Below, one piece after another: positions 25,338 through 35,268 of a DNA stretch of 64,000 nucleotides. The stretch spans positions 1 to 64,000 of the forward strand of contig NZ_JACESB010000007.1 in the NCBI RefSeq assembly GCF_013912005.1, in the 5' to 3' direction. A program made the translations under genes and the position numbers. The stretch comes from Brevundimonas sp. (GTDB lineage: Bacteria; Pseudomonadota; Alphaproteobacteria; Caulobacterales; Caulobacteraceae). The notes below the pieces were generated by a model that saw only the letters and a program-made list of their open reading frames with translations, did no database searches and was not told the DNA's origin. Numbering within the stretch: the first letter of the stretch is position 1; each line of letters begins with the position of its first letter.

Positions 25338-25936
25338 GCGAGGTCGCGGTCGTCAGCTACGGCGCCGGCAACATCGCCTCGGTGCAGTTCGCGCTGGAGC
25401 GGCTGGGGGCGCAGGTGCGACTGGTCGACACGCCGGAGGCGGTCGCCGATGCGCCCCGCCTGATCCTGCCGGGGGTCGGACAGGCCGGGTACGCCATGGC
25501 GCGGCTCCGGGAACTGGGGCTGGACGAGGCCATCCGCGCCTTCGACCGTCCGTTGCTCGGCGTCTGCCTCGGCCAGCAGCTGCTGTTCGAGGCCAGCGAC
25601 GAGGGCGGCGGCGTGGAGCTGCTGGGCCTGATCCCCGGCCGGGTGCGGCGGCTGGAGCCGGGCCCCGCCCTGCCGGTTCCGCACATGGGCTGGTCGCGGC
25701 TCGACCTGCGGCGGGACGACCCGCTGATGACGGGCGTGCCGGCCGGAAGCTGGGCCTACTTCGTCCACGGCTACGTCTGTCCCGACGGCCCGGCCACGGT
25801 GGCGGCGGCGGACTACGGCGGGGTTGTCCCGGCGGTGGTCCGCAGCGGCCGGCGCATGGGCTGCCAGTTTCACCCCGAGCGCTCCGCCGCTGCCGGGGCC
25901 CGCATTCTCGAGAACTTCCTGGAGCTGACCGCGTGA
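25334..25936 (+). CDS. hisH: imidazole glycerol phosphate synthase subunit HisH
   Basis: Glutaminase half of the HisFH complex, supplying ammonia to HisF. It has 200 residues from the GTG at 25334, overlapping the HisB stop. [10 protein letters not shown] opens the class I amidotransferase fold, [11 protein letters not shown] holds the nucleophile Cys78, and QFHPERS holds His180 and Glu182. Confidence 0.96.
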   Translation: MSEVAVVSYGAGNIASVQFALERLGAQVRLVDTPEAVADAPRLILPGVGQAGYAMARLRELGLDEAIRAFDRPLLGVCLGQQLLFEASDEGGGVELLGLIPGRVRRLEPGPALPVPHMGWSRLDLRRDDPLMTGVPAGSWAYFVHGYVCPDGPATVAAADYGGVVPAVVRSGRRMGCQFHPERSAAAGARILENFLELTA

Positions 25937-26658
25937 TCGTCTACCCCGCCATCGACCTGAGGGACGGCGCCTGCGTCCGCCTGCTGCACGGGCGGTTCGA
26001 CCAGGCGACCCGCTACGACGACCGTCCCGCGGCGCGGCTCGCGGCCTTCGCCGCGGCCGGGGCCGGCTGGGTCCACATCGTCGACCTCGACGGGGCCGAG
26101 GCCGGGCGCGCGGTGCAGCACCGGCTGATCGGCGAACTGGCCGGCTCGGTCGCCGTGCGCATCCAGTCCGGCGGCGGGGTGCGCTCGGAGGCGGACGTGG
26201 AGGCCCTGCTCGGGGCCGGCGTGGCCCGGGTGGTGGTCGGCTCCCTGGCGGTGAGCCGGCCGGAAACGGTGGCCGCCTGGCTGGCGCGCTTCGGACCGGA
26301 CCGGCTGACCCTCGCCCTCGACGTCAAGGCCGACGGCGACCGCTACGTGCCGGCCCTCAAGGGCTGGACCGAGGCGGCGGAGGTCGACCTGTGGGCCGCG
26401 CTCGACCGCTACCCGCCGGGCAGCGCGCGGCACCTGCTGGTCACCGACGTCGGCCGCGACGGCGCCCTGACCGGGCCGAACATCGACCTGCTCGGCGAGA
26501 TCGTGCGGCGGCGCCCCGACCTGCAGGTGCAGGCCTCGGGCGGGGTGGCCGCCCTGTCCGACCTGGCTGCGGCGCGCGACGCCGGCTGCGCCGGGACGAT
26601 CGTCGGCCGCGCCCTGTACGAGAACCGCTTCACCGTCGAACAGGCGCTCGCGGCGTGA
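25933..26658 (+). CDS. hisA: phosphoribosylformimino-5-aminoimidazole carboxamide ribotide isomerase
   Basis: Amadori-type isomerase of histidine synthesis, a 241-residue TIM barrel. [16 protein letters not shown] carries the catalytic Asp, GGGVRSEADVEALL and VGSLAVSRPE the first phosphate site, and LLVTDVGRDGALTGPN the second Asp region. The GTG start at 25933 overlaps the hisH stop. Sequence order and overlap show a coupled operon. Confidence 0.96.
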   Translation: MIVYPAIDLRDGACVRLLHGRFDQATRYDDRPAARLAAFAAAGAGWVHIVDLDGAEAGRAVQHRLIGELAGSVAVRIQSGGGVRSEADVEALLGAGVARVVVGSLAVSRPETVAAWLARFGPDRLTLALDVKADGDRYVPALKGWTEAAEVDLWAALDRYPPGSARHLLVTDVGRDGALTGPNIDLLGEIVRRRPDLQVQASGGVAALSDLAAARDAGCAGTIVGRALYENRFTVEQALAA

Positions 26659-27422
26659 CGGCGCGCCGGATCATTCCCTGCCTCGACGTCAAGGACGGCC
26701 GCGTGGTCAAGGGCGTCCGCTTCGAGGGCCATCGCGACATGGGCGATGCGGCCGAGCTGGCGGCCCGCTACCGCGACTCCGGGGCCGACGAGCTGGTCTT
26801 CTACGACATCGCCGCCAGCCCCGAGGGCCGGACCCTGGACTACGGCTGGGTGCGCGACATCGCCCGGCTGCTGGACATTCCCTTCAGCGTCGCCGGCGGC
26901 ATCCGCACGGTCGAGCAGGCCGGCCGCTGCCTCGACAACGGCGCCGACAAGGTGTCGATCAACACGCCGGCGCTGGAGCGGCCGGAACTGATCGCGGAGA
27001 TGGCGGAGCGGTTCGGCGCCCAGTGCGTGGTGGTCGGCGTCGACTCCCGCCGCGTGGGCGATGTCTGGATGGTGCACCAGTACACCGGCGACCCGAACCG
27101 CAGCCGCGGGGCCGGCCGGCGGACGCTCGACTGGATCGTCGAGGCGCAGACGCTCGGGGCCGGCGAGATCGTGCTCAACTGCATGGACGAGGACGGGGTG
27201 CGCCGCGGCTACGACATCCCGCAGCTGCAGGCCGCGCGAAGCCGGCTGACCATTCCGCTGGTGGCCTCGGGGGGCGCCGGCGAGGCCCGGCACTTCCTGG
27301 AGGCGTTCGAGCAGGCGGACGTGTCCGGGGCGCTGGCCGCGAGCGTGTTCCATTCGGGGGCCCTGCCCATCCCCGAACTCAAGGCGTTCCTCGGCTGCGC
27401 CGGCGTGGAGGTGAGACCATGA
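26655..27422 (+). CDS. hisF: imidazole glycerol phosphate synthase subunit HisF
   Basis: Cyclase half of the HisFH enzyme: 255-residue TIM barrel. IIPCLDVKDGRVVKGV has the catalytic Asp11-type residue, FSVAGGIRTVEQ and NGADKVSINTPAL are phosphate-binding loops, and NCMDEDGVRRGYD has the second catalytic Asp. GTG start overlapping the hisA stop. Confidence 0.97.
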   Translation: MTARRIIPCLDVKDGRVVKGVRFEGHRDMGDAAELAARYRDSGADELVFYDIAASPEGRTLDYGWVRDIARLLDIPFSVAGGIRTVEQAGRCLDNGADKVSINTPALERPELIAEMAERFGAQCVVVGVDSRRVGDVWMVHQYTGDPNRSRGAGRRTLDWIVEAQTLGAGEIVLNCMDEDGVRRGYDIPQLQAARSRLTIPLVASGGAGEARHFLEAFEQADVSGALAASVFHSGALPIPELKAFLGCAGVEVRP

Positions 27423-28030
27423 TCGACATCGACCGGGTGGACTTCGCCAAGGGCGGCGGCCTCGTGCCCGTGGTGGTGCAGGACGCCGCCACCCTGCAGG
27501 TGCTGACGCTCGCCTACATGGATCGGGCGGCGCTGGAGGAGACCGTCGCCTCGGGCGAGGCGACCTTCTTCTCCCGCTCGCGCGGCGGACGCTGGCGCAA
27601 GGGCGAGACCTCCGGAAACCGGCTGAAGGTCGCGGCGATCACCGCCGACTGCGACGGCGACGCCCTGGTGCTGGCGGTCCGGCCGCTCGGCCCCGCCTGC
27701 CACCTCGGGACCCCCAGCTGCTTCGGCGCGGCCGATGCGCCGGGCGTCGGAGGGCTGGCGCGGCTGGAGGCGACGATCGCCGCCCGCGCGGCCGCCGATC
27801 CGGCGCAGAGCTGGACCGCGCGGCTGCTGGCCGAGGGGCCGAAGCGGGTCGCCCAGAAGGTCGGGGAGGAAGGCGTCGAGACGGCGCTGGCCGGCGCGGC
27901 CGGGCCCGACGAGGAACTGGCGTCCGAGGCGGCCGACCTGGTCTACCACCTGCTGGTCCTCCTGCACGCCCGCGGCATGGCGCTGTCGGACGTGCTCGAC
28001 GTGCTGGCGCAGCGGGCGCGGGCGGGCTGA
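27419..28030 (+). CDS. hisIE: bifunctional phosphoribosyl-AMP cyclohydrolase / phosphoribosyl-ATP pyrophosphatase
   Basis: Fused HisI-HisE of 203 residues, catalysing steps 2 and 3 of histidine synthesis. HisI part (about 1-110): MDRAALEETVASGEATFFS, WRKGETSGNRLKV, ITADCDGDALVLAV and CHLGTPSCF with the zinc cysteines. HisE part (about 115-203): GPKRVAQKVGEEGVETALA and LASEAADLVYHLLVLL. ATG start overlapping the hisF stop. Last gene of the histidine operon. Confidence 0.96.
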   Translation: MIDIDRVDFAKGGGLVPVVVQDAATLQVLTLAYMDRAALEETVASGEATFFSRSRGGRWRKGETSGNRLKVAAITADCDGDALVLAVRPLGPACHLGTPSCFGAADAPGVGGLARLEATIAARAAADPAQSWTARLLAEGPKRVAQKVGEEGVETALAGAAGPDEELASEAADLVYHLLVLLHARGMALSDVLDVLAQRARAG

Positions 28031-28067
28031 CGCGGAACCGCGCGCCCGTCGGCTCCGTTCCCGCTCC

Positions 28068-28244
28068 ATGGACATGGAAGCCCAGATCGTCGCCGCCCTT
28101 CGCACCGAGCTGGGGCGGCAGGCCGAGGGAGACGGACGGCTGACGCTGACGCCCGGCGAATCGGGCCGCGTCGCGGTCGCGGGCGAACTGGATCTCGAGG
28201 CGCTGGCCATGGCCGTCGCCGGCAGTGTGGCCGGCGGCCCGTAA
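28068..28244 (+). CDS. small hypothetical protein
   Basis: A possible 58-residue protein starting MDMEAQIVAALRTELGR, 37 bases after hisIE. It reads as a plausible compact alpha/beta peptide (RLTLTPGESGRVAVAGEL, then DLEALAMAVAG) and its base composition by codon position resembles its neighbours. I do not recognise it. The stop (28242-28244) lies inside a perfect inverted repeat. No clear ribosome site; a second in-frame ATG is at 28074. Confidence 0.45.
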   Translation: MDMEAQIVAALRTELGRQAEGDGRLTLTPGESGRVAVAGELDLEALAMAVAGSVAGGP

Positions 28245-28255
28245 CAGCGTTACGG
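28239..28255. repeat. perfect 7-bp inverted repeat CCGTAAC-AGC-GTTACGG
   Basis: CCGTAAC (28239-28245) and GTTACGG (28249-28255) form an exact dyad with a three-base spacer. It overlaps the stop of the 58-residue ORF and lies about 60 bases upstream of the 48-residue zinc-ribbon-like gene. It could be a hairpin at the end of the his transcript or an operator for the next gene. Confidence 0.5.
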
Positions 28256-28309
28256 CAACGCTTGCCTGGAGCGTGACGAGCGCGCAGTGTGTCTCCGGGG
28301 GACCTCGCC

Positions 28310-28456
28310 ATGCAGCTCAACGCGCTTCGCTGCCTGATCAAGGGCCATGTCTTCGTGGACAGCCGCAGCACGCCCGGCACCAAGGTTTGCACCCGCTGCC
28401 GGCTGCGCGAGCCCTTCGAGGGCCTGAAGAAGCCGCCGACGGAAGCGACCCGCTGA
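28310..28456 (+). CDS. 48-residue Cys/His zinc-ribbon-like protein
   Basis: A short gene running from ATG at 28310 to TGA at 28456. GGGGGACC lies eight bases before the start. The protein begins MQLNALRCLIKGHVF and has VCTRCR near residue 27, so it has the pattern C-x4-H ... C-x2-C, typical of tiny zinc-binding proteins (DUF1660-like). The rest is short and basic. Its stop codon and the convergent pyrG stop both lie in the palindrome CTGATCGATCAG (28453-28464). Function unknown; nucleic-acid or protein binding is likely for this shape. Confidence 0.7.
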   Translation: MQLNALRCLIKGHVFVDSRSTPGTKVCTRCRLREPFEGLKKPPTEATR

Positions 28457-28460
28457 TCGA

Positions 28461-30119
<1,659 letters not shown>

Positions 30120-30127
30120 TCACCTTA

Positions 30128-30142
30128 GCGCCGATTCGGCGC
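30128..30142 (-). other. hairpin in the pyrG leader
   Basis: GCGCCG-ATT-CGGCGC is a perfect 6-bp stem with a 3-base loop, 15 bases upstream of the pyrG start. It could expose or hide the ribosome site, or be part of a pyrG leader. Seen directly; role inferred. Confidence 0.35.
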
Positions 30143-30176
30143 CGCTACTCCGGAGACATTGGGGGCGGGACAGGAA

Positions 30177-30197
30177 GGCGGGGATAAACGCCCCGCC
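30177..30197 (-). terminator. GC-rich hairpin just after secG
   Basis: GGCGGGG (30177-30183) pairs with CCCCGCC (30191-30197) around a 7-base loop, starting six bases after the secG stop. No T run follows on the minus strand, so it may be a weak terminator or attenuator before pyrG rather than a full stop. Confidence 0.4.
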
Positions 30198-30202
30198 CAC
30201 CC

Positions 30203-30616
30203 TTATTCGGCCGGCGCGGGCTGCGCCGGGGCGGGCGCGGCGGCGCCCGTCAGGCTCGACTCGAGGTCCTGCAGCGACGGCGCGGCCGGCTGGGCCGGGG
30301 CGGCCGGATCGGCGGCCGGGGCCGAGGTCGACGGCGGCGGGGCCGCCAACTCGCCCACGGCGTCCGCGTCGACGATCGAGCGGCTGGCCCGCTCCAGGTT
30401 GCCGACGATCGTCAGGCCGATGGCGCAGGCGAAGAACAGGCCGGCGAGAATCCAGGTGGTGCGGGTCAGCAGGTTGCCGGCGCCGCGCGCGGTCATGAAG
30501 CCCGACGGGCCTCCGCCCATCCCCAGCGCGCCGCCTTCCGACCGCTGCAGCAGGATCACGCCGGCGAGCGCGACCGAAATGAGGATCATGGCGACGAGGA
30601 GAATGGTCTGGAGCAT
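30203..30616 (-). CDS. secG: preprotein translocase subunit SecG
   Basis: Small inner-membrane component of the SecYEG translocon. It has 137 residues, longer than the usual 75-110. Two helices (about 3-23 and 54-74) flank the conserved loop VILLQRSEGGALGMGGG and FMTARGAGNLLTRTTW. The extra length is an Ala/Pro-rich C-terminal tail from about 92. tpiA lies directly upstream on the same strand, 78 bases away. Confidence 0.95.
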   Translation of the reverse strand: MLQTILLVAMILISVALAGVILLQRSEGGALGMGGGPSGFMTARGAGNLLTRTTWILAGLFFACAIGLTIVGNLERASRSIVDADAVGELAAPPPSTSAPAADPAAPAQPAAPSLQDLESSLTGAAAPAPAQPAPAE

Positions 30617-30623
30617 GGCGGCC

Positions 30624-30654
30624 GATATGTGTGGCGCGGACCCGCGCCGATCAA
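30624..30654 (-). promoter_or_regulatory. candidate secG promoter with palindrome in the spacer
   Basis: On the minus strand TTGATC (30654-30649) and ACATATC (30630-30624) could be -35 and -10 elements with about 18 bases between. The spacer holds an exact palindromic repeat, GGCGCGG-GT-CCGCGCC (30648-30633). Transcription would begin almost at the secG start (30616). Confidence 0.4.
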
Positions 30655-30694
30655 GCGGCGGCGTCTATCATGGCCAGGGCGCCCGGGCTAGGGG

Positions 30695-31444
30695 TCAGGC
30701 GGCGCGCACGATGGGCAGGAAATCCGCCGCCCTCAGGGATGCGCCGCCGACGAGGGCTCCGCCCACCTCCGGCACGGCCAGGATGTCGGCGGCGTTGTCC
30801 GGCTTGACCGAGCCCCCGTACAGGATCGGGGCGGCGGCGGCGCCGAGGCCGAGGCGCTCCAGGATGGCGGCGCGGACGGCGCGGTGCACCTCCTCGATCT
30901 GCTGCAGGGTCGGCGTGAGGCCGGTGCCGATCGCCCACACCGGCTCGTAGGCGACGGCGAAGTCGCGCCCGGCCAGCGCCTGCGGCAGGGAGTTCAGCAC
31001 CTGCTCGCGGACCACCTCGACCGCCCGCCCCTGCTCCCGCTCCTGCAGCGTCTCGCCGACGCAGACGATCGGGGCCAGCCCGGCCTCGAGGGCGGCGGCC
31101 GCCTTGGCGGCGACAAGGCCGTCCCGTTCGCCATAGCCCTGCCGCCGCTCGGAGTGGCCGAGGATGACGAGGGTCGCGCCCGCGTCGCGAAGCATCTCGG
31201 CCGAGACGTCGCCGGTGTAGGCGCCGGCGCGCTCGGCCCGGCAGTCCTGGCCGCCGACCTCGACCCGGCCGCCCTTCAGCAGCGAGGCCATGCGCTCGAC
31301 GAGGGTGGCGGGGGGACACAGGGCGACGCGGCAGGCCGGGACCTGCGCCTCCAGCTCCGTCTGCAGGGTCCGCGCCTCGGCCAGGCTCGCGCCGAGACCG
31401 TTCATCTTCCAGTTGCCGGCGATCAGCTTCACGGATTGTTTCAT
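30695..31444 (-). CDS. tpiA: triose-phosphate isomerase
   Basis: Interconverts dihydroxyacetone phosphate and glyceraldehyde 3-phosphate. It has 249 residues; AGNWKMNG gives the catalytic Asn/Lys, ILGHSERR the electrophilic His, VAYEPVWAIGTGLTPT the catalytic Glu and the mobile loop, and ILYGGSVKPDN the phosphate site. Divergent from ppiD. Confidence 0.97.
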   Translation of the reverse strand: MKQSVKLIAGNWKMNGLGASLAEARTLQTELEAQVPACRVALCPPATLVERMASLLKGGRVEVGGQDCRAERAGAYTGDVSAEMLRDAGATLVILGHSERRQGYGERDGLVAAKAAAALEAGLAPIVCVGETLQEREQGRAVEVVREQVLNSLPQALAGRDFAVAYEPVWAIGTGLTPTLQQIEEVHRAVRAAILERLGLGAAAAPILYGGSVKPDNAADILAVPEVGGALVGGASLRAADFLPIVRAA

Positions 31445-31499
31445 CCGGCCTGTTTAGGCGCCCGGGCGGCCGAAGCCAAGCCGCGGCGGCGCCTTCGTC

Positions 31500-31529
31500 T
31501 TGCCGTGCGGGTCGATCAACCCCTATAGG
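31500..31529 (+). promoter_or_regulatory. candidate ppiD-trpE promoter
   Basis: TTGCCG (31500-31505) and CCTATAGG (31522-31529), 16 bases apart, fit the Caulobacter housekeeping pattern TTGaCg / gCTANAwC loosely. They lie about 40 bases before the ppiD ATG. Likely promoter for the ppiD-trpE pair. Confidence 0.4.
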
Positions 31530-31571
31530 CCGGAGCGGCTTACCTTCGCCGCCCTTCCGCCAGGATCGATC

Positions 31572-33509
31572 ATGCTCAGCGTGTTCCGCAACTTCGCCAA
31601 GTCACCGTGGGCCATCGGCCTGCTCGTGCTGCTCGCGCTGGGTCTGCTCATCACCGGCGGCTCGCAGATGGACATCCTCGCCAACCTCGGCCCGCGGCAT
31701 GTGATCACCGCCGGGGACCGCAGCGTCGACGCCGCCGCCTTCCGGACCGACATGGAGCGCATCCGCGCCTCGGCCCAGCAGCAGTCGGGGCAGGCGGTCA
31801 GCTTTGAGCAGCTGGTCGGCGAAGGCGGCGAGCTGGTCCAGTACCTGGAACAGCGCTCGCAGCAGCTGGGCTTCATGGCCTGGGCCTGGAACGCCGGCGT
31901 TCGCCCGGGCAAGGAGCTGGTGCTGCGCCAGATCCGCCAGGCGCCCGGCTTCTTCGATTCGGTGACCGGCCGGTTCAGCGAGGAGCAGTACCGCTCGGTC
32001 CTGGCCGAGAACAACGCCACGCCGGAGATGTTCGAGGAGCAGCTTCGCGACGAGGTGATGACGCGGCACTTCGGGGCTGCGGTCGGCGCGGGCGCCCGCC
32101 TGCCGCGGATCTACGGGGCCGTGCTCGCCAACCAGGCGATGGAGACCCGCGACGGCCGCTGGTTCACCGTCACCCAGGCCATGGCCGGCCGCGCGCCCGC
32201 CCCCACCGACGCGCAACTCGCCGCCTTCATGCAGCAGAACGCCGAGCGCATGCGCCTGCCGGAGTTCCGGTCGGGCACCCTGGTGCTGTTCGACAACCCG
32301 GCCGATGCGCCGGCGGCGGTCTCCGAAGCGGACATCCGCGAGCGGTTCGAGTTCCGGCGGGAAGCCCTGTCGCAACCGGAGCGCCGCACCTTCACGACGC
32401 TGACCGCGCCGACGCGGGCGGCGGCGGAGCGGATCGCCGCCGCCCTGCGCGCCGGCCAGACGCCCGCGGCCGTCGGCCAGGCCAACAACCTGCAGCCGGC
32501 GGAGTACGCCGACACGCCGCGCAGCGCCGTCAGCGATCCGGCCGTGGCGGCCGCCGTGTTCGGCCTCAACGAGGGACAGGTCTCGGACCCGGTCCAGGCC
32601 CGCGTCGGCTTCGTGGTCGCCCGCGTCACGGGGGTCACCCCCGGCCAGCCCGCGACCCTCGAGGACGTGCGCGAGCAGGTGATCCAGGAACTGCGCCAGG
32701 AAGCCGCCCGCGCGGCCGTCTACGAGCGCGTCGAGGCCTACGACAAGGCCCGCCAGGAAGGGAAGTCGCTGGAGGCGGCGGTGGCCGAGGTCGGCGCCCG
32801 CACCCTGAAGATTCCGCCGGTCACCCGCGACGGCCGCAGCCTGACCCAGCCGGGCTTCACCGCCCCGCCGCAGCTGCTGGAGTCGATGTGGTCGCTGGGC
32901 GCCAACGCCGTCAGCGAGGTCGTCGAGGCCGGCGGCGGCCAGTACTTCGTGGTGCGGGTCGACGAGATCACCCCGCCGGCGCTGCCGTCCCTGTCCGATC
33001 CGCAGGTGCGCGCCCAGCTGGCGACCGCCTGGACGGCGCGCGAGAACGCCCGCCTGCTGAGCACCCGCGTCGACGCTCTCGCCGCCCGCGTGCGCCGGGG
33101 CGAGGATCTCGCCGCGGTCGCCCGTTCGGTCGGCGCCGAGGTCAACTCGGCCAGCGGCGTGAGCCGCCAGGACCAGGCGCGCGGGCAAGGCGTGCTGGCC
33201 GGCCTGTTCACCACCGCGCGCAACGAGGTGTTCTCGCAGCAGCAGGCCGCCGACAGCTTCGTGATCGGCCGCACCGACCGCATCACCCCGCCGAATCCGA
33301 CCCTGGCCGCGCCGATGGCCGAGCAGTTCCGCACCCGCATGGGCTCCGACAACCTCAACGCCCTGGGCGAAACGGCCATCCGCGTCGCCGCGGACCGGGT
33401 GGGCGCCGAGTACGACCTCGAGGAGGCGCGCCGCGCCCTCGGCCTTCCGGCGACGCCGGCCGCGGCCGACGCGGCTCCGGCCGCCGGCTCGCCCGCCCCG
33501 GCGCAATGA
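31572..33509 (+). CDS. ppiD: periplasmic peptidylprolyl isomerase, PpiD/SurA type
   Basis: A 645-residue membrane-anchored periplasmic folding factor. The single N-terminal helix (about 11-30, WAIGLLVLLALGLLITGG) is followed by a SurA-like chaperone N-domain. A parvulin-like segment lies around 265-380 (LSQPERRTFTTLTAPTR, VGFVVARVTG), and a second half follows to the Ala/Pro-rich end. AGGA six bases before the ATG at 31572 supports that start. Its stop overlaps the trpE ATG (ATGA), as in other Caulobacterales where ppiD precedes trpE. Confidence 0.9.
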   Translation: MLSVFRNFAKSPWAIGLLVLLALGLLITGGSQMDILANLGPRHVITAGDRSVDAAAFRTDMERIRASAQQQSGQAVSFEQLVGEGGELVQYLEQRSQQLGFMAWAWNAGVRPGKELVLRQIRQAPGFFDSVTGRFSEEQYRSVLAENNATPEMFEEQLRDEVMTRHFGAAVGAGARLPRIYGAVLANQAMETRDGRWFTVTQAMAGRAPAPTDAQLAAFMQQNAERMRLPEFRSGTLVLFDNPADAPAAVSEADIRERFEFRREALSQPERRTFTTLTAPTRAAAERIAAALRAGQTPAAVGQANNLQPAEYADTPRSAVSDPAVAAAVFGLNEGQVSDPVQARVGFVVARVTGVTPGQPATLEDVREQVIQELRQEAARAAVYERVEAYDKARQEGKSLEAAVAEVGARTLKIPPVTRDGRSLTQPGFTAPPQLLESMWSLGANAVSEVVEAGGGQYFVVRVDEITPPALPSLSDPQVRAQLATAWTARENARLLSTRVDALAARVRRGEDLAAVARSVGAEVNSASGVSRQDQARGQGVLAGLFTTARNEVFSQQQAADSFVIGRTDRITPPNPTLAAPMAEQFRTRMGSDNLNALGETAIRVAADRVGAEYDLEEARRALGLPATPAAADAAPAAGSPAPAQ

Positions 33510-34999
33510 CGCCGGAGACGGACGGTCCGGCCGGACCACGACGCCCGCGGGTCCTCGTCCGCCGGCTGGTCGACGATCTCGAGACGCCGGTTTCGGCCTT
33601 CCTGAAAGTCGGCTGGGGCCGGCCGCACGCCCTGCTGCTCGAGTCGGTCGAGGGCGGCGCGGTCAACGGCCGCTATTCGATCATCGCGCGCGATCCCGAC
33701 GTGGTCTGGCGCTGCCGCGACGGCCGGGCGGAGCTGGCCCGCGGCGCGGCGATCGCGGCGGAGCGGTTCGCGCCGGACGGTGACGACGCCCTCGCCTCCC
33801 TGCGGCGGCTGATGGCCGCCTCCCGGCTGGATCTGCCGGACGACCTGCCGCCGATGGCGGCCGGGCTGTTCGGCGTGTTCGGCTATGACATGGTCCGGCT
33901 GCTGGAGCCGCTGGGCGCGCCGAATCCCGACCCGCTGGACCTGCCGGACGCGGTGCTGACCCGGCCTTCGGTGGTGGCGATCTTCGACTCCGTGCAGCAC
34001 GAGATCGTGCTCGTCGCGCCGTGCTGGTTCGACGACGAGGCGGACGCGGGCGCGGTCGAGGCGGCGGCGGTCGCGCGGCTGGACGCGTTCGAGCAGGAAC
34101 TGCGGCGTCCGCTCCCGCCCCTGCCGGCGGCCGTGGAGACGCCGGCCCCGGCGTTCACGACCCCGGTCGATGCGGCGGCCTTCTCGGCCATGGTCGACCG
34201 GGCCAAGGACTACATCGCCGCCGGCGACATCTTCCAGGTGGTGCTCAGCCACCGCTTCTCGGCGCCCTGGGTCGGCGATCCGTTCGCCTTCTACCGCGCC
34301 CTGCGGCGCCAGAACCCGTCGCCCTACCTGTTCTTCCTCGACTTCGGCCGCTTCCAGCTGGCCGGCTCGAGCCCCGAGATCCTGGTCCGCCTGAAGGACG
34401 GACGGGTGACCATCCGTCCGCTGGCCGGCACCCGCCCCCGCGGCGAGACGCCGGAGGCGGACCGGGCGCTCGAGGCGGAACTGCTCGCCGATCCCAAGGA
34501 GCGCGCCGAGCACCTGATGCTGCTCGACCTCGGCCGCAACGACGTCGGCCGCGTCTCCGCCCCGGGCACGGTCGAGGTGACCGAGAGCTTCGTGGTCGAG
34601 CGCTACAGCTCGGTGATGCACATCGTCTCTGACGTGCAGGGCGTGGCCGATCCCAGGCTCGACGCCGTCGACGCCCTGCTCGCCGCCCTCCCCGCCGGCA
34701 CCCTGTCGGGCGCGCCCAAGGTGCGGGCGATGGAGATCATCGACGAACTGGAGAGCCTGAAGCGCGGCGTCGGGTACGGCGGCGGGGTCGGGTACATCTC
34801 GGCCGGGGGCGAGGCGGACATCTGCATCGTGCTGCGGACGGCCCTGTTCGCCGACGGCCGGGCCCACGTGCAGGCGGGGGCCGGCGTGGTGGCCGACAGC
34901 GACCCGGCGGCCGAATACGCCGAGACCCAGGCCAAGGCGCGCGCCCCGATGCGGGCGGCGGGCGAGGCCTGGCGCTATCCGTTCGGCGACAGGGGCTGA
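33506..34999 (+). CDS. trpE: anthranilate synthase component I
   Basis: Chorismate to anthranilate, first step of tryptophan synthesis. It has 497 residues. The C-terminal chorismate-binding half has GDIFQVVLSHRFS, RPLAGTRPRGE, LMLLDLGRNDVGRV, SVMHIVSDVQG and TLSGAPKVRAMEIIDELE. ATG at 33506 overlaps the ppiD stop. The partner subunit trpG is 270 bases downstream, separated by a small antisense ORF and its own promoter-like sequence. Confidence 0.97.
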   Translation: MTPETDGPAGPRRPRVLVRRLVDDLETPVSAFLKVGWGRPHALLLESVEGGAVNGRYSIIARDPDVVWRCRDGRAELARGAAIAAERFAPDGDDALASLRRLMAASRLDLPDDLPPMAAGLFGVFGYDMVRLLEPLGAPNPDPLDLPDAVLTRPSVVAIFDSVQHEIVLVAPCWFDDEADAGAVEAAAVARLDAFEQELRRPLPPLPAAVETPAPAFTTPVDAAAFSAMVDRAKDYIAAGDIFQVVLSHRFSAPWVGDPFAFYRALRRQNPSPYLFFLDFGRFQLAGSSPEILVRLKDGRVTIRPLAGTRPRGETPEADRALEAELLADPKERAEHLMLLDLGRNDVGRVSAPGTVEVTESFVVERYSSVMHIVSDVQGVADPRLDAVDALLAALPAGTLSGAPKVRAMEIIDELESLKRGVGYGGGVGYISAGGEADICIVLRTALFADGRAHVQAGAGVVADSDPAAEYAETQAKARAPMRAAGEAWRYPFGDRG

Positions 35000-35169
35000 G
35001 CGGTCGCCGACCTGTCGAAGCGCACGCCCGGTCCCAGAACCATGACTCCCGCCATCATCACCGCCGCTGTCGCGGCCAGGGCCGCGGCCCCGAGCGCCGG
35101 CAGCGCCGCGGACTTTCTCGACGGCGGCTCCAGCAGCCGGCGTGCGCGGGCGATTCCATCCTCGGCCAT
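34975..35169 (-). CDS. small membrane protein, antisense overlap with trpE 3' end
   Basis: A 64-residue protein on the minus strand. GGGAGGGG precedes its ATG at 35169. A charged N terminus (AEDGIARARRLLEPPSRK) is followed by one hydrophobic helix (about 22-46, ALPALGAAALAATAAVMM) and a short tail. The last 25 bases overlap the end of trpE on the other strand. I do not recognise it; the ribosome site and helix make it likely real. Confidence 0.6.
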   Translation of the reverse strand: MAEDGIARARRLLEPPSRKSAALPALGAAALAATAAVMMAGVMVLGPGVRFDRSATAQPLSPNG

Positions 35170-35233
35170 GAGCCCCTCCCTCGAGACCGCACTTCGGACG
35201 ATCATGGTTAACGAAGCCTTGCCGATCTGCGCC

Positions 35234-35262
35234 TTGGCGGCGCGCGCCTTCGCCCCTAGAAG
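35234..35262 (+). promoter_or_regulatory. candidate trpG promoter, possibly giving a leaderless mRNA
   Basis: TTGGCG (35234-35239) and CCTAGAAG (35255-35262), 15 bases apart, resemble the Caulobacter -35/-10 pair. The -10 ends only six bases before the trpG ATG (35269), so a start site seven bases later would put +1 at or next to the ATG. Confidence 0.4.
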
Positions 35263-35268
35263 CGCCGC

